Source of the DNA: CAVQDV01 sp963711375
GTDB taxonomy: Bacteria; Pseudomonadota; Gammaproteobacteria; Coxiellales; Coxiellaceae
Direction of reading: 5' to 3'
NCBI GenBank assembly: GCA_963711375.1
Contig: CAVQDV010000005.1
Span: 2,046,001-2,110,000, forward strand
DNA length: 64,000 nt
Below, one piece after another: positions 7,543-19,100 of the stretch. The notes under the pieces are model-generated. The model was not told the origin of the DNA. It saw only the letters and a program-made list of their open reading frames with translations, and ran no database searches. The position numbers and the translations under genes are program-made. Numbering within the stretch: position 1 is the first letter of the stretch; each line of letters opens with the position of its first letter.

Positions 7543-8955
7543 TTACCTCTTCTTGGGGTTTTTTCGAATTAATAACATTAATAATGGAGCGACCAAGCCA
7601 AATAGCAAAATTCCCCCAACTAATAGCGCCTCGTAAGTCCAAATACTCATGTTTTTCGCATCATCGGTCGGTAAAAAGCCGAGGAGCAGGGTAATGGTGC
7701 AGGCCAAAATCCCCGTTAATCCCACCACCCAAATGCCGACATTTCCAAAGGGAATTCGATAGGCATTTTTTTTCTTAGGCGTTTTATAGCGCAGAGAAAT
7801 GGCGGCGGCAAATAAAATAATATAAAACAATAATGCCAGCTGTGCAGTGAGGTCGCTTAAAATCCAGTAATAAGTGCTGATGTAGGGAATGAAAAGCATC
7901 AGGATACAAATGCCTAAGACAATTAACCATTGCAGGAATAAAATTCGAACCGGTGCACCTTCTGGACTTCTTTGTTGTAGCCATTTGGGGGCGTGTTCAT
8001 CGTGAGCAGCTACCACCAAACCCTTTGTGGGCCCAATCACCCAAGCAGCCATCATTCCAAAAGAGCCAAGAACGATAAGGACAATCATGACAGGCAGCAG
8101 CCATTTTAAATGATAGGCCGTTAGGGCGCTGAAGGCTTGATCGAGTCCGCCAATAAGATCTAAGTGAGTTTTAGGTACCACAATGGCAATCGCGGCAGAG
8201 GCTAAAATCAAAGTGAGCATAATAATCGCCGAAGAAATATAAAGTGCACGAGGATAATTTCGCTCAGGATTTTTGACTTCTTCCGCATGCACGGCCGACA
8301 TTTCAAGGCCCATCAAACTGAAAACCACCACGACTAAAAAAGCAAGTTTATGAATGAGATTATGAAAATTGCTGGTATCGGGGAAAAAATTATGAAGAGT
8401 GGGCTGAATCGCCAGAGGCCGATGAGAAACTACCCATATACTTCCGAGCACGATAATGAAAAGCATGGGAACAATGGTGCCCAAAATGGCGCTAAGAGAG
8501 CTCACAAGCCCAGAAATTTTCATGCCAAAAATATTCACAACGGTGGCGATGGAGAACATGCCGAGAATCATCGTCATCATATAAATTTTATTATTACCAA
8601 GCGCGGGATTAAATAAATAAGCGATATTAACCGCGATAAAAGACAAAATGGTGGGATACCAAACAACGTTATAAATCCATTGAAGCCAAATGGCCATGAA
8701 GCCCCATTTCACACCAAAAGCTTCGCGAACCCAAACGTAGGCACCGCCGGTTTTGGGTCGATGCGTGGCCAGCTCAGCCGTAATTAGGGCACAGGGCAGC
8801 AAAAACACAAGTCCAAAGAGCACATAAAAAAAGGCGATGGACAATCCAGTTTCGGCATTAGAGGGTAAATTTCGCAAGCTATCGATAGCGATGACATTAA
8901 TCATCACTAAGGAAAATACACTTAAAACACGGTTTTTTTTCATTGGAATGGCCAT
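7543..8955 (-). CDS. APC-superfamily amino acid antiporter (GadC-like)
   Basis: A twelve-helix inner-membrane amino acid transporter, 470 aa. The N-terminal signature SLVMINVIAIDSLRNLPSNAETGLS and ELATHRPKTGGAYVWVREAFG are characteristic of the glutamate:GABA antiporter branch, which is expanded in Legionella. GLEMSAVHAEEVKNPERNYPRAL is the conserved helix-6 region. The exact substrate cannot be read from sequence. ATG 8955 is chosen because GAAGGAGAG precedes it; the 12 upstream in-frame residues are not family-like. Confidence 0.88.
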   Translation of the reverse strand: MAIPMKKNRVLSVFSLVMINVIAIDSLRNLPSNAETGLSIAFFYVLFGLVFLLPCALITAELATHRPKTGGAYVWVREAFGVKWGFMAIWLQWIYNVVWYPTILSFIAVNIAYLFNPALGNNKIYMMTMILGMFSIATVVNIFGMKISGLVSSLSAILGTIVPMLFIIVLGSIWVVSHRPLAIQPTLHNFFPDTSNFHNLIHKLAFLVVVVFSLMGLEMSAVHAEEVKNPERNYPRALYISSAIIMLTLILASAAIAIVVPKTHLDLIGGLDQAFSALTAYHLKWLLPVMIVLIVLGSFGMMAAWVIGPTKGLVVAAHDEHAPKWLQQRSPEGAPVRILFLQWLIVLGICILMLFIPYISTYYWILSDLTAQLALLFYIILFAAAISLRYKTPKKKNAYRIPFGNVGIWVVGLTGILACTITLLLGFLPTDDAKNMSIWTYEALLVGGILLFGLVAPLLMLLIRKNPKKR

Positions 8956-9054
8956 GGCTCTCTCCTTCAGCAAACCGGCGAAGGATAGCACAGTTTATTG
9001 GGCTCATCCATGAACCAAAACCTTGCAAGGGAGTGTTTGCTTCTTCTGGAGGCG

Positions 9055-11970
9055 TTATGGGGTAAGTGTTGTCGACGTATTCAAGGTTTGGCTATCCAAT
9101 AATTGAAGATGATTGGATCGCTCTTCAAAAATGCTATTCTTTCTTACCCTAACAAAATGCGGAGTTTCGATTGAAGGAGGACCTTCAAAGGGAGGATTGG
9201 GAGCTAAGTTATTTTCCTTAGTATTTTCTTCGCTTGGAGGTTGAAGCCTACTCAAATCAACGAGGTCGTGCATTTCTAAAATGGCTTCTAAAGTTGTAAT
9301 AGCTTGTTGAATAATTTTTAAATTGATTGAATTTAAAAAGGGATTCTCCTCGATAAGTTGTTTGGATTTCTGGAGTTGTTGAAGTAAGGCACACGCATTT
9401 TTACTCATCTCGTCTTCAGAAGAATCGTGTACTTGAAAAAAGCTTTCCAAGGATTCGATTGCCTTGTTCAATTTTGAAGTTTTTAAGTTGGCTTCTGTTG
9501 TAAGTTTTTCAGATTCCGTTCTGATGGGCGAGAGGGCATCAATCGTTAGCGAAATAAGACGAAGTGCCTGCTCTTTTGAAAAGAAATGCAAATCTAATTG
9601 AAGAGTGATTTTATGTTTTTCTGAATCAAAAGCTAGGGCTAAAAATTCATCCTTTGGGCTTTTCCCATCATGATAAATGCCAAAGCGAGGATTAGATTCA
9701 TTTGGAGTGTGTGAATTAGAGATTCCAGCGAGCTTAGCCAACAAGAACATTTTTTGGATGTAATTTTTGATAATTTGGAATTCTTCGATATGTCCGAAAA
9801 AAATAATAGGCTTTATTGAGAAGGTAGGCGTGAGTCCTTCTGGCAGTAGGTAAGGCTCATCCTCAAGGAGAATAAGTTTTTCGTAAGGATCACGAATAAG
9901 CCTTAAAGCATCAAGTAATATGAGGTTGTTTTCAATAGAATAAGTTTTTTCAAGATTTTGTACCAAAGCTAGGGCCTCTAATGGCCGAATGTTGTTTAAG
10001 GCGGTCTTCATATGAATGACAATTTTTTGGGAATCTCCCTTTTCAGAACAAACCAGCTTTGATAATTCTATTTTAAGATCTTCTGCGAGCTTTACTTCAG
10101 ATCTTTGGGCGAGTTTTATAGAGCTGTTTTGAATGAGATCTAAAGTTTTTAGTAATGTAGCATTAACTTCTTCAGAATATTCTTGAATAAGATTCGAAAT
10201 CAACCCTAGGGCAGTCAATATGCGATTGGTTGAGTAGGCCTTGATAATTTTGTCGGTGATATTTTTAAGTGAACGTATATTGGTGAAATGAGAAATAGAT
10301 AGCAGGGCAGAAAGTCGTTTAGCAAGATTCAGTTCACGACTGAAGAGCTTTTCATAATTTTCACGAAAGATCTTTATTTCCGTTCCTAGTAAGGATTCTA
10401 AAGAGGAATACTTAGTAAGTAAGGGCCATAAATCAGTTTCGGGCCCTTTCTCATAAAGGTGGACGATCCGAGTGGCAATATGTTTTTGAGAAGAATCGTC
10501 TGACATCCACTCAATAAAGCTTTTGATGTTCTCAATACGTTTTTGCATCTCCATTTTTGCTGTGTCGTCATTAAATTTGTTAGTGATCGCGTCCTCGTAC
10601 TCTTCTTTTATGTCTTCTAAGCCACAAAGTAGTGTTATCAGAATAGCAAAGTCTTCGCTATATTTTGTTTCGACGGTTCTGGACAAAGCAAGGGCCTTAA
10701 ATAGAAGATTGTCTTTTAATGCCAAGGTGATTTGTTTCCCAATTTCTTTTAAAACTTGTTTATCCGTTTTGTTTAGCTCAACAATGAGGGATTCAAGACG
10801 ACTTGTCAGTTCTTGTTTTGTATTTTCATCGATCTTTATGTCCTGTAGTATGTTTTCATAGGCTTTATTAATCTGCGATAAAGCTGTTAGGGAGGATGTT
10901 TGGGGTTTCAATTCGTGAGAATAGGTTTTTTCAAATTCTCTTACCAGGGTTAAAGCCTCTAATTCCTGTTTATTAAGTAGTTTGAATTTGATTTCGTTGG
11001 CAAAAGTATGGAAACGGTTCTCCTCCATAGACAATAGGCCTGCAGCAAGAGCTGAAAGTTTTTTTGAGAGCGGAAGTATGGTGCCTCTGCTTTTTGTATC
11101 CTCTATGGAAGCATCTAGATTAACGATCTTGAAAAAATTTTGACATATCTTAAGTTGATTATTGCTTCGCCCTTTATTTTTAAAAAAATTTACGAATTTT
11201 GACATAACAATATCCGTAGGCATCTTTGCCGCAATGCTGATTAATAGTGGGTGAGAGTCATTATCGGGATAGTAGTGGCTCATAAATTCGGGTTTAGATT
11301 CTTCAGAATCACAAAATACCAGGTAGGATAGGGCCAGAAACTGGATTTTCTCATCAGCTATAAGTATTTCAGAGCCGGCGAAATCCAAAACTAAGTTTTC
11401 AATAATTTCGAGGCTTGTTTCATTGTTAAGAAATTTGAGCCAGGATTCAATTTTGTCAGCCCAAGCAGATGGAAAATCAAAGTTTCTGAAAGAATAGCTA
11501 AGCCGATTGACTACGCGCTGGGAAAAATGCAGTTTTGAATTTTGAAAATATTTTGAAAGTCCTGCTCTGACAAAAGACTGGTAATCTAGTGAATTTTCGC
11601 GGATATGAAATAGGAGGTTATCATATTTTTTGTCATACTTCACGTCGAGGGCAGTGGGCATATTTTCATCACGGAGGAGCATATGTGCGCGTTTTATCTC
11701 ATATTTTAGTGCATCTTTTTTTTCAAAATTGGCTTTTTCATCATTATTATTTAAAAGCTGTAATACGCGAAAGGCTGCCCGCGCCAAATATCTGATGGGA
11801 ATCTCATTTTTTGTTCCAATGGAGAGAGTGTAAACACCAAATTTTATTTCATGAAACTCACTCACCAGGGAAATATCATCGGCTTTCATGGTGAACAAAG
11901 ATAATTTCAAATTTCGAATTTTATCAATGATATTGCTTAGAACTTGTATTTTTACTTCATCATTACGCAT
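9055..11970 (-). CDS. Giant helical repeat protein, 971 aa (putative effector)
   Basis: A large soluble, Leu/Lys/Glu-rich, almost entirely helical protein with no signal peptide. It contains four copies of an ALxLxxxxExxYSxE motif: LTLVREFEKTYSHE (about residues 337-350), LALSRTVETKYSED (about 425-438), LGLISNLIQEYSEE (about 586-599) and LALVQNLEKTYSIE (about 663-676). A degenerate helical-repeat scaffold is implied. The last 75 residues are polar and probably disordered. It starts 47 nt after the stop of the 1299-aa RhoGEF-like gene and likely shares its transcript; GGGGAA precedes ATG 11970. No enzyme motif is visible. Effector status is inferred from size, composition and neighbours. Confidence 0.7.
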   Translation of the reverse strand: MRNDEVKIQVLSNIIDKIRNLKLSLFTMKADDISLVSEFHEIKFGVYTLSIGTKNEIPIRYLARAAFRVLQLLNNNDEKANFEKKDALKYEIKRAHMLLRDENMPTALDVKYDKKYDNLLFHIRENSLDYQSFVRAGLSKYFQNSKLHFSQRVVNRLSYSFRNFDFPSAWADKIESWLKFLNNETSLEIIENLVLDFAGSEILIADEKIQFLALSYLVFCDSEESKPEFMSHYYPDNDSHPLLISIAAKMPTDIVMSKFVNFFKNKGRSNNQLKICQNFFKIVNLDASIEDTKSRGTILPLSKKLSALAAGLLSMEENRFHTFANEIKFKLLNKQELEALTLVREFEKTYSHELKPQTSSLTALSQINKAYENILQDIKIDENTKQELTSRLESLIVELNKTDKQVLKEIGKQITLALKDNLLFKALALSRTVETKYSEDFAILITLLCGLEDIKEEYEDAITNKFNDDTAKMEMQKRIENIKSFIEWMSDDSSQKHIATRIVHLYEKGPETDLWPLLTKYSSLESLLGTEIKIFRENYEKLFSRELNLAKRLSALLSISHFTNIRSLKNITDKIIKAYSTNRILTALGLISNLIQEYSEEVNATLLKTLDLIQNSSIKLAQRSEVKLAEDLKIELSKLVCSEKGDSQKIVIHMKTALNNIRPLEALALVQNLEKTYSIENNLILLDALRLIRDPYEKLILLEDEPYLLPEGLTPTFSIKPIIFFGHIEEFQIIKNYIQKMFLLAKLAGISNSHTPNESNPRFGIYHDGKSPKDEFLALAFDSEKHKITLQLDLHFFSKEQALRLISLTIDALSPIRTESEKLTTEANLKTSKLNKAIESLESFFQVHDSSEDEMSKNACALLQQLQKSKQLIEENPFLNSINLKIIQQAITTLEAILEMHDLVDLSRLQPPSEENTKENNLAPNPPFEGPPSIETPHFVRVRKNSIFEERSNHLQLLDSQTLNTSTTLTP

Positions 11971-12017
11971 GTATTTTCCCCAATTTTTGACATTTTTCGC
12001 ACGATTTTTATCCTTCG

Positions 12018-15000
12018 TTATTTATTCGCAATTACATTAGAATGTGGTTCAGCTGGTTTTGATAATGATGGGATGGCATCAGCCCAGATGCCCATTGTTA
12101 TTAGTGTTTTGAAAACTGCTTTAGTGAATGTACCTTCTTGACTTTTAGAATCTTTTGGCTTAGCCGTGTGCTTCAGTCCAGCCGTTATTTCCAAGATTTC
12201 CGGTAAATATCGTGTTATTTTACTACTATCAAATTCATTTTCACTTTTGTTTGCTTTTTGGGCTATGGTTTTTAGAGGAATCGAGCCATTCTGTTGTATT
12301 CCAAAAGGATCGGCGACCTTATAATGGAAATTGTTCTCAATTATTTTGTAATATATTTTTCCATTCAATAAAGCCTGCGGATAGTCTTTATTGTCGGGGA
12401 CTTGGAAAAGTGTATAACCTTCTAGTTCGTCAGGCTCGCAGAATTTTGTTAATGCATGCGAGCATCCTTTTCCTTTTAAAATTAAATTAATACAAACGTT
12501 TATACTTTCAGGAATTTCTGCTTTTGAACTCAAATAAGTTTGACATTGCTTTGCCATATCATCAAAAAATAGAACATAACGACTAAATCGCTGGGCAGGC
12601 ATTGTATAGACGTCATTAAAGCGTAGACTAGCTTTAATAAAGCCTGGATTAGCCGTATTAATGAGTGGATTCGTAATGGCTGTTTTTGAGAAGGAATCAA
12701 AAAGTGCAGACCATCGCCTATCCCTTGAAAATTTGACTATTTCTTTTAAATCTTTATTAAGTTCTCGAATATGTTGCGCTCTCGTTCGCATAAGATCGCC
12801 TCCAACGATATTCAGCAGCTGTTCAAGTTGCTTTTTGATGAGATTGAGCAATTGGCTTTCTTCTAGAGGTGGATCTAAAATTATTTTAGTCAGAGCTGAG
12901 AGAGGATTTTGTGATAAAAATTCTATGGATTTAATTTTGTGTGAAATTACCCCAAAGTTTTTTTCGCCAATTAGACTCTTTAAGTCTAGACTTGTATTCT
13001 CAGAGTTGTTGAAGCTATCCGAAAGACCTTTCAAATGCAGAGAAAAAGTTTCTTCGGAATCGAGAATTTCATTAAATTTATTGACTAGTTCAACAAGATT
13101 TTTGTTTAGGTTTTGAGATTCGCTAATTGGCATTATTTCGTCACTTTCTTCTCTCCTAAGTTTTGGGGTCATTAACTCAATAACCATGGGTTGAGGTTGA
13201 GGATCATTAATTAGAGTTTCAGTAAGCTTCCCAAGTTCTACTAAAATTTTTTCTTCTTCTTGAGTATCAACAGAAGCTTCAGAAATATCTTCTGTAAGTT
13301 CTGGGATTGACTCTTCTTTCTCGTGTCTATTGACAGCTCCAGAGCTATTTTCCAACAGTAGATTAAGTCTCACGTTTTCATCTGAAATACGAGCGACTTC
13401 TTTTTCGAGCTCTGCTCTGTTTTCTTTTTCAGCTTCCAGTGCTTCCCTAAGTTCAACGACCTGTTTTCCAAGATTTTTCAAGTCTGCTTGAACCGCTGGG
13501 CCAGGTACGGCCCCGAGGAGTAAATTTTTAACGGGAGTTTCTCGTATCGAGCGAGAATTAAGATTTTTTGAATTTTTTCTATTGCTGGTATTGTAAATGC
13601 CTTGTTGATTGTCATAGGCATTTGGATCAAATTCTTTTTCTGTTACGACCTGCTCGACAGTTTTTCGAGGGATATTTTCTTTAAGGGTTTTTAAACGAAA
13701 AAGTCCACTGGTCTTGATCTTGTGAAAAAGCATTTTGGCTTTTTCAATAATGGAATCCTCAGGTTGGATTGGACGTGTGATGAGGTTCACATATTTTCTA
13801 GCGCTTTTATCAAGATCTTTCCACTCTTCATTATCGGCATTCATAAGCATAAGCGCCACAAAACGATCCTGACAGAAGTGGGCTATATTTTTCACACTTT
13901 CGGATTTATGAATTTTTAATTCAGCCTGTAAATGTAAGGTAAGCATGATTGTTATCTGCTCGGCTAAGTATTCCATTTGAGTATTGGTAGTGGTGATTTT
14001 ACTTAAAATGTCGGAATTTTGTTTTAATTTAAACGAGCCTATTGTTTCGATAGCTTTGGCGGCCCCTGCTAATACGCCACTGACGACTGGGATTTGAACG
14101 AAGCTGCTGATGATATCCAAAGCACCTGCGGTGCAAGCAGTGGGAAGGTGCAGTCTTTGGATTTTCCCAGAATTTATTAAGCGATGGCTGCCTAATGTGA
14201 TGGTCAAGATGCGCAGCAATTCGTTATAAAAAATACTTAAGGGCGGATTATTAAGAATGTGTTCTCGTTTGCCTTCGAGCTCAAGCGTGAATTTTCCTTG
14301 TTCAATGAGCTTGCGCAGTACTTCGAGTTCTTGACCCTGAACTTGGTCTTTCTGGAGTTGTTTATATTTACGTTCCAGTTGCTCTAGTCGATATTTAATC
14401 GGGGAATCTGGTGCAAAATCAACTTCATTTTTCTTCAGGGCATTATTAATATTGCCATCAATTTCATGCATTAATGTTGTTATTTCTTGGGGATTTTTAG
14501 TCCAAGGCTTTTCTTCCGAAGTAAATGGGTTAAGGTTAATTTCTTTTTCATTATTAGGCTTCTCTATTTTGGAAGCCTGTGTATTGTAGTCAAATAATTC
14601 AGGGAGGTCGCTGAGATAATCTTTTCGTTTATTCTCAAGCCATATATGTTTCTGAATCAGTTTATAATGCTCATCATTAAGTTCCTTTAATGAAACGTCA
14701 TCATTTTTGCCGATGTTCATTTTATTTTCGTATTCTGCTGGCTTTGAGGCCCAAGCCTGCCATATTAATCTGGTAACAATATGGGTGGGTTGCTTCTTTT
14801 TTTCTTCACGAATGATGGCAGCTTGTATGACTTTTAACTTATTTTCATAGGAGAGTTTAGAAAAGTTTCTGATGAGTAATTCATAAGTTAAGTCCCATTG
14901 TTTGTTTGAAAAGGGGAGTTCTAAAAAAATTCCTGGTAGTTCTAAAAGATGCTTTTCGCTGAGGCTTTGAGCATTCAAATAAGAACTTATGATCATTGTA

Positions 15001-15917
15001 AATGAATTTTGTAACCTTGATGCGGCCCTGGTGAGATGTTTGGCTCCCCAGGAAAGCCCTTTAATACTCTCTCGAATGTTTGAGGCCGCTTTTTGTTTGT
15101 TGTTATTATCATCTGTTAGGTCATTAATATGCTTGAGAGCGGTATTCAATGTTGTGACATCATTCGGATAGAAAAAACCCCAAAACGAGCCAAATTGTGT
15201 CCGAAATCGCTCTGTCTCTGCCAGAATAAAATTCTTACTATTTTGTATAGTATCGGTAACTTCTATCAGATCAAGCGCATTGAATTTGGCTGTAGTGCCA
15301 GCGACCTTCCCTAAGGTTTCAACGATGCTTATCTGAAGGGTTTGCATGATAGGGTCTGGGTAACTGATAAATTGACCCGTAGCATGCTGGACAAAGTTTT
15401 TTGATTCTGCGTAGAGCGACGCCTTTTCATCTCGATTTTCACCCGGATTCGCTAGGGCATTAATGGTGTTTTTATGCACTTCATTTTGCCCCATTATTTT
15501 TGCAATGGCGCACTGCATTTGGAGCTCATCATATAGGATTTTATCACGTTCCTCATCGGTAATTTGATCATTTTTTGAATCGAAAAAATTTTCAGTCATC
15601 AGCCAGTTTAGATTCGCGTCTGGATAGTGCTGCTCAAGGTGAGAGAAGGTTTCTTTAAAGAGAGTTTCGATGTTTGATTCAAGGGAGTTAGCAAGTGATT
15701 TATTTTGAGCATGAGGTTTAAACGTTTTCAAAAAACGAGAATAATCCGCGATCAATTTTGCCAATATTAGGACTTGCTTCTTATCGTTTGCATTTTGATT
15801 ATCAGAATATGACTTTAAGACTAAGGCTTCCTCGACCTGAGATTGGTCATATTTTAATAAATTTAAAAGTCGCGTTTTAATGTGCGCTTGAACGTTTTGC
15901 GCTGGTATCTCTCGCAT
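12018..15917 (-). CDS. 1299-aa protein with RhoGEF (DH)-like domain, putative effector
   Basis: A paralogue of the 1245-aa protein at 16139-19876. Shared landmarks are the MREI start, a central SDILSKITTTNTQMEYLAEQ segment, QDRF...ARKYVNLITRP, and a coiled coil (about residues 825-870). The C-terminal region about 940-1140 resembles a Dbl-homology domain: helix-1 (CR1) EILDSEETFSLHL near 947, and the CR3 signature AQRFSRYVLFFDDM near 1106, matching the eukaryotic pattern QRIPRYxLLLxEL. DH domains exchange GDP for GTP on Rho-family GTPases. About 160 further residues of unknown nature follow; no PH domain is evident. ATG 15917 has AAGGATG upstream. It sits between the two other giant genes, and the 221-nt gap from the upstream gene may contain its own promoter. 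Confidence 0.75.
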   Translation of the reverse strand: MREIPAQNVQAHIKTRLLNLLKYDQSQVEEALVLKSYSDNQNANDKKQVLILAKLIADYSRFLKTFKPHAQNKSLANSLESNIETLFKETFSHLEQHYPDANLNWLMTENFFDSKNDQITDEERDKILYDELQMQCAIAKIMGQNEVHKNTINALANPGENRDEKASLYAESKNFVQHATGQFISYPDPIMQTLQISIVETLGKVAGTTAKFNALDLIEVTDTIQNSKNFILAETERFRTQFGSFWGFFYPNDVTTLNTALKHINDLTDDNNNKQKAASNIRESIKGLSWGAKHLTRAASRLQNSFTMIISSYLNAQSLSEKHLLELPGIFLELPFSNKQWDLTYELLIRNFSKLSYENKLKVIQAAIIREEKKKQPTHIVTRLIWQAWASKPAEYENKMNIGKNDDVSLKELNDEHYKLIQKHIWLENKRKDYLSDLPELFDYNTQASKIEKPNNEKEINLNPFTSEEKPWTKNPQEITTLMHEIDGNINNALKKNEVDFAPDSPIKYRLEQLERKYKQLQKDQVQGQELEVLRKLIEQGKFTLELEGKREHILNNPPLSIFYNELLRILTITLGSHRLINSGKIQRLHLPTACTAGALDIISSFVQIPVVSGVLAGAAKAIETIGSFKLKQNSDILSKITTTNTQMEYLAEQITIMLTLHLQAELKIHKSESVKNIAHFCQDRFVALMLMNADNEEWKDLDKSARKYVNLITRPIQPEDSIIEKAKMLFHKIKTSGLFRLKTLKENIPRKTVEQVVTEKEFDPNAYDNQQGIYNTSNRKNSKNLNSRSIRETPVKNLLLGAVPGPAVQADLKNLGKQVVELREALEAEKENRAELEKEVARISDENVRLNLLLENSSGAVNRHEKEESIPELTEDISEASVDTQEEEKILVELGKLTETLINDPQPQPMVIELMTPKLRREESDEIMPISESQNLNKNLVELVNKFNEILDSEETFSLHLKGLSDSFNNSENTSLDLKSLIGEKNFGVISHKIKSIEFLSQNPLSALTKIILDPPLEESQLLNLIKKQLEQLLNIVGGDLMRTRAQHIRELNKDLKEIVKFSRDRRWSALFDSFSKTAITNPLINTANPGFIKASLRFNDVYTMPAQRFSRYVLFFDDMAKQCQTYLSSKAEIPESINVCINLILKGKGCSHALTKFCEPDELEGYTLFQVPDNKDYPQALLNGKIYYKIIENNFHYKVADPFGIQQNGSIPLKTIAQKANKSENEFDSSKITRYLPEILEITAGLKHTAKPKDSKSQEGTFTKAVFKTLITMGIWADAIPSLSKPAEPHSNVIANK

Positions 15918-16138
15918 GGTGCATCCTTATTTTGGTTGCGCGAAAGCAATATTCCTTGATCGGTTTCCGGCGCCATCATCCCTCGCATGCAAATCACTCT
16001 GCTTGCTGACTTTTTGATGAGATAGAATGTTAATACTATAGTAATGTTGATGCAAGATATTTTTTTAAATTTTTATAATGATAAATCGAATTAAATGTAA
16101 AGTGTATTTCATTGATAATGGATAATGAAAAAAAGCAA

Positions 16139-19100
16139 TTAAAAATCTAATTTTGCTACGGCCCTTGAGGGACCGCGCTTGGCTTTTTGCTCTGAGGCGT
16201 CATGGCAGCCATTGATTTCTTTAATAGAAGTCACGACCGATTTTCGAATTCTCCACATTAAGCTACAATTGTTCCTAGACAGTTTAGATTCTGCCTTATC
16301 GCTTGGAATATCGGTTTGTAATCGATTAAAGAGCTCGGTGTAGGTTTGGGCAATGCGTAAATTTTTGTCAGCTAGAGCTTGTAATTCAGTATTTTCTAAG
16401 CATCCTTTCTTGATATCTTGAAGTAATAATACATACCGAGGCGCCCTTTGAAAGAGGGTGCTTAATAAGGCGCTTGCGTTTTTTCCAGTAGGCTTTCCGT
16501 CCATTTGCGATTTTGTAAAGATGTGTTCTGCATTTCCTTTGGATAATAAGTGAGATAATAGAATATAATCCTGACAGATGGTGATACTTTCGGCTATACG
16601 AGAGATAAATTGATCATTGCTAAAAATTTTATCAAATTTCTGGAGAATCTCATGAAAATTTTTAGCGCTAAGCGTCTCAGGTTTTAATCCCGCAAAGGGG
16701 TTTTCAGCAATTTCCATAATTAGATAGATGCGCTCTTGTATGGCTTGAAAGTTTTCGTCTCCCAGGAGGGGTTTAAGCTCATTCTGATTGCCCACAAATA
16801 CCGAGCATAAATGATTAAGGTCCTTACAAAAGCTTTTTTCTGTTTTCAGTAATTCCTTAAATCGAGGGATATAATCAGGGTCTTTTTCGAGATCCTCTGG
16901 TTTAACATTCGCCAACGCGAAGGGGGTTTTTTCGAGTAAGTCCTGTTCTTGTTCGCCGAGCTTAAATGGCGTTAAATCATTTCGTGCTGTTTGCATATTA
17001 AGAAAGACACCATCGACTATATCTCGGCATTCCAATTTTATCCGCTTATCCCTCAATGCGGATTTGCGCTCTTCGCCATTTTTTTGAAGGGTTTTTTGAA
17101 CAAAAGGAGTTTTAATCCCATTTGAATTTGCGTAGATTCCTAGTGATTTTAAAGGTGTGGCCTCGAAAGGGTCCGAACTTCCTGGCGTTGACAGTGTATT
17201 AATGGGACTTATCATTTTATCATCTGGAATAGATTCCAGAAGCTCAACTTCAGCCAAATCTTTTTTGGTGAGTTCCTTCCCAAGCCTTAAGACAGTTTCG
17301 GTCAGGGTAGCCACGTGTTTTTTTAATCGTGTTATTTCCTTATCCGCTTTTATTACAAGAGGAATAATTAAGGTCTCATCCTTCAAAGTGGCATTTTCTA
17401 TTATTTTGGTCTCACTTTTAGGGCCCAGTTTTAGCTCCAGTGCCCTAATCTGCTTTTCTTGCTCTAAAGTCGTTTCTTCGAGGTCTCTAATGCGCTCAGC
17501 TTGTTTAGAAGCATTTAGCTCTAAGTCTTTTATTTTTTTCTGCAGTACTACAATTATTTCGAGCAAGTCTTCAATATGAACTTGTTCGTCTTTGTCTTTT
17601 GCCACTAGTAACCTGGGTGGGCTTGGTTCATTTCCATTATACGATTGGCTCACTGTATTTTTGTTAGGAGGAGTTTTTTCTTTTTTCGGACGAATTTTTC
17701 CTAATAAATCAGGGATAGATACTGGCGTTTTATCGGGAGCCCCAGCTTTTTTGATCAATGGGGAGGCAAAAAAGGCATAAATCTTTTTGAAAATAGCGGC
17801 TAGTGAATTTTTACTGGAAGTCGGCTTTGTGATTCGGTGAACATAGCGGTTCGCAACAACATCAAGATTTTTTTCTTCGGCTTTTTCAGGAAATTCCGCA
17901 AAAAGACTTTTGAATCGCTCTTTGCAATGATGAGCGATTTTTTCTACGCTTTCGCTTTCATACTGCGCTAAGTCTGTGCCCATTAGATCGGTTAGCTCCA
18001 AGGTGATTTTCTCTGCGAATAATTCAAGACCGGTATTAGTGGTGGTGAGGTCATTTAAAATATCGGAAGTTCGTTCAACATGATATTGCCCGGCAAATTC
18101 GATTACATTAGCCGTTTTATTAAGAAGTCCAGAGATCACTGGGGCACTTAGTATTTCCCCCAGAAAACTTACGGCGACAGAAGCTACATGAGAGGATTGG
18201 TGGCGACGAGCAACATCTCCTGAGGCAATGACCCGCGCTGCCAATAATATAGTGATGATTCCGCGTAAGAGGGTGTTGTAAAATAATTCACTTTCAGGCA
18301 ATTTAGCAATCGTATTTCTTTTTTTTTCAAGAATAATGGCTTCCTTTCCTCTTTCCACTAAGTGATCGAGGACCTTTCTATCGTCATCAAAGGCTAGTGG
18401 CTTGAGCAGTTCCTCGAGTCTTAATCGGCGACCCTCAAGCGTATCTGGGATATTTTTTTCGTCAAATTTATTTCGAAGTCCAAATTCCATTAGTTCAGAT
18501 ATTTCGTGCTTGGCCTTTTGGGCTTTTTCGAGGTTTAAGGCAAAAAGATCCTTTGTTGTACTTAGATTATATCTTGCGCCAATTGCATTTTTGTCTTGCT
18601 CAGGAATCTTCAGTTCTCTGACCGCAAGATTTTCTTCCTGATGAAAGTATTGTTTTATATGTGAGTTATGTTTTGTGATTTCAATTTGAAGTTCTTTGGC
18701 CTCAGCTGTTCCTGGTGTCATTTGCGCACGCACAATTAGATCCATAATTCGAGGGTCGGCTACGGAACGTTTTTGCTCTCGCAATACAGAGGTTCGAATT
18801 ACCTTCAATTTATCTGCAGAATTCAATTGACCAAAATTGTTGATTATATTTTCATAGGCGGGTAGCCAAAATTGGCTGGAAAAGGGAATGTGTTCAAATA
18901 TGGCCACAAAAGTTTTAATTTGCTCTGCATTAAATTTGGAGCTAGATACATAGGGTAGAGCGAGTGTCTCGATGGTTTCCATTAGGCTAGTAGGAGCTAC
19001 ATTATTTCTCGTAAATCGGCTCACATGTCGTCGGCGAGTTTCTCGGAGATTTTTGACTATCTCTGCTAGTTTTTCAGGACTGGAGGCCTTGATGTCATCT

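Noticed and set aside
12661..13116. 151-codon plus-strand frame and many similar ones opposite the giant genes
   Set aside because: Ser/Leu/Cys-biased antisense shadows of AT-rich Lys/Glu-coding genes; no SD and no family-like motifs.
16080..16138. Hairpin TTTCATT...AATGAAA after the 1245-aa gene as a terminator
   Set aside because: AT-only 7-bp stem with a 10-nt loop and no T-run; too weak to call, so co-transcription with the next gene stays open.
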